This document shows positions 63,566-64,000 of a DNA stretch of 64,000 nt, piece by piece. Made by a program: the position numbers and the translations under genes. How positions within the stretch are numbered: the stretch's first letter is position 1; the number at the start of each line of letters is the position of its first letter. The notes under the pieces are model-generated. The model searched no databases and was not told the DNA's origin. It worked only from the letters and a program-made list of their open reading frames with translations. Origin of the DNA: Natrinema salinisoli (GTDB lineage Archaea; Halobacteriota; Halobacteria; Halobacteriales; Natrialbaceae); NCBI RefSeq assembly GCF_020405205.1, contig NZ_CP084469.1:3658001-3722000 (forward strand), in the 5' to 3' direction.

Positions 63566-64000
63566 GTACACTCGAAAGCGAAATCGACGAGCTGTGGGAG
63601 CGCAAACAGAACGACGACATCAGCGCGGAAACCGCCGGCGAGGACGCGCACGCGACCCTCGAGGCATTCCTCGACGCCCTCGAGGACGGCGAGGTCCGCG
63701 CCGCCGAGAAATCCGGCGGCGAGTGGGAGGCCAACGAGTGGGTCAAGCAGGGGATCCTGCTCAACTTCGGCCTCCGCGCGACCGAGCCCCGCGAGTACGG
63801 CGGCGTCACGTACAACGACGTCCTGCCGCTCGCGGACTCGAGCGGCTACGGCGACCGCGGGAGCCGAAACACGCCGGATGGCACCGTCGTCCGCCGCGGC
63901 GCCAACATCGGCTCCGATTGCATCCTGATGAGTCCCGCGTTCGTCAACATCGGCGCTCGCGTCGGCGACGGTACGCTGGTCGACTCCTGTGACACTGTCG
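63562..64000 (+). CDS. dapD: Tetrahydrodipicolinate N-succinyltransferase, partial
   Basis: The first 146 residues of DapD, cut by the window edge. It begins MSTLESEIDELWERK, then VRAAEKSGGEWEANEWVKQGILLNFGLR, and enters the left-handed beta-helix of hexapeptide repeats (GTVVRRGANIGSDCILMSPAFVNIGARVGDG). It succinylates tetrahydrodipicolinate, so this organism makes lysine by the succinylase variant of the diaminopimelate route. The start overlaps the dapB stop. Confidence 0.92.
   Translation, partial: MSTLESEIDELWERKQNDDISAETAGEDAHATLEAFLDALEDGEVRAAEKSGGEWEANEWVKQGILLNFGLRATEPREYGGVTYNDVLPLADSSGYGDRGSRNTPDGTVVRRGANIGSDCILMSPAFVNIGARVGDGTLVDSCDTV

Noticed and set aside
1-64000. tRNA, rRNA, CRISPR arrays and intact insertion sequences
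   Set aside because: I looked for T-loop-like GGTTCRA motifs, regularly spaced repeats and transposase motifs and saw none that hold up; a program scan would be needed to be certain.

Overview
The window is chromosomal DNA from an extremely halophilic archaeon (class Halobacteria). The evidence is high GC with strong third-position G/C bias, very acidic proteins, TATA boxes about 25-35 nt before start codons (short-leader or leaderless transcription), Tat-type signal peptides, and diagnostic archaeal genes: CetZ, FtsZ1, NAC, transcription factor S, DtdA, geranylgeranyl reductase, and several haloarchaea-only families (DUF5787, DUF5789, DUF5791, DUF5797, HalOD1, DUF7344). The very frequent CTCGAG hexamer would fit Natrialbales (Natrinema/Haloterrigena-like), but that placement is tentative.

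Layout. 0-8 kb: MFS transporter, small zinc-finger protein, membrane-anchored DHH phosphoesterase, NAD-dependent epimerase-like SDR, DUF5791 protein, a CetZ tubulin-like protein, and a GH2-like protein whose catalytic carboxylates appear lost. 8-20 kb: coiled-coil protein, ATP-grasp ligase, SppA-type protease, a 1120-residue secreted modular pectate-lyase-like protein, DUF373 membrane protein, a Dph6-like diphthine-ammonia ligase followed by a partial duplicate of its own 3' end, an HhH-like unknown, and a sugar nucleotidyltransferase. 20-26 kb: small regulators, a Rieske protein, a saccharopine-dehydrogenase-like protein, and a KaiC ATPase-histidine kinase pair.

25.5-30 kb: a pabB-pabA-pabC cluster (p-aminobenzoate synthesis) in which pabA and pabC are separated by about 1.1 kb of accessory DNA. 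That DNA holds a HalOD1 protein, a small zinc protein, a 34-codon gene with its own TATA box, a gene remnant, and a strongly structured element that looks like an RNA gene. 30-41.5 kb: AroE, a cation/proton-type antiporter, two large sensor or regulatory proteins, DtdA, FtsZ1, a rubrerythrin-like protein, a rhodanese-MBL fusion and a 2Fe-2S ferredoxin. 41.5-50 kb: hydrolase-membrane fusion, geranylgeranyl reductase, DUF4397 lipoprotein, M48 protease, M20 amidohydrolase, S10-like protein, Nudix hydrolase. 50-61.5 kb: DUF4013, DUF5787 (nuclease-like with a Cys cluster), DUF5797, epoxide hydrolase, MFS, TFS, NAC-TrmI pair, SDR, PUA protein, NYN protein, HtpX. 61.8-64 kb: the start of a lysine (dap) operon, dapA-dapB-dapD, running off the edge.

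Most of the window is core genome. The parts least explained by known genes are the pabA-pabC insert, the hairpin-rich spacer at 7.7 kb, the dph6 3' duplication, and a dispersed repeat found at 45.1 and 56.7 kb. No tRNA, rRNA, CRISPR array or intact insertion sequence was recognised.
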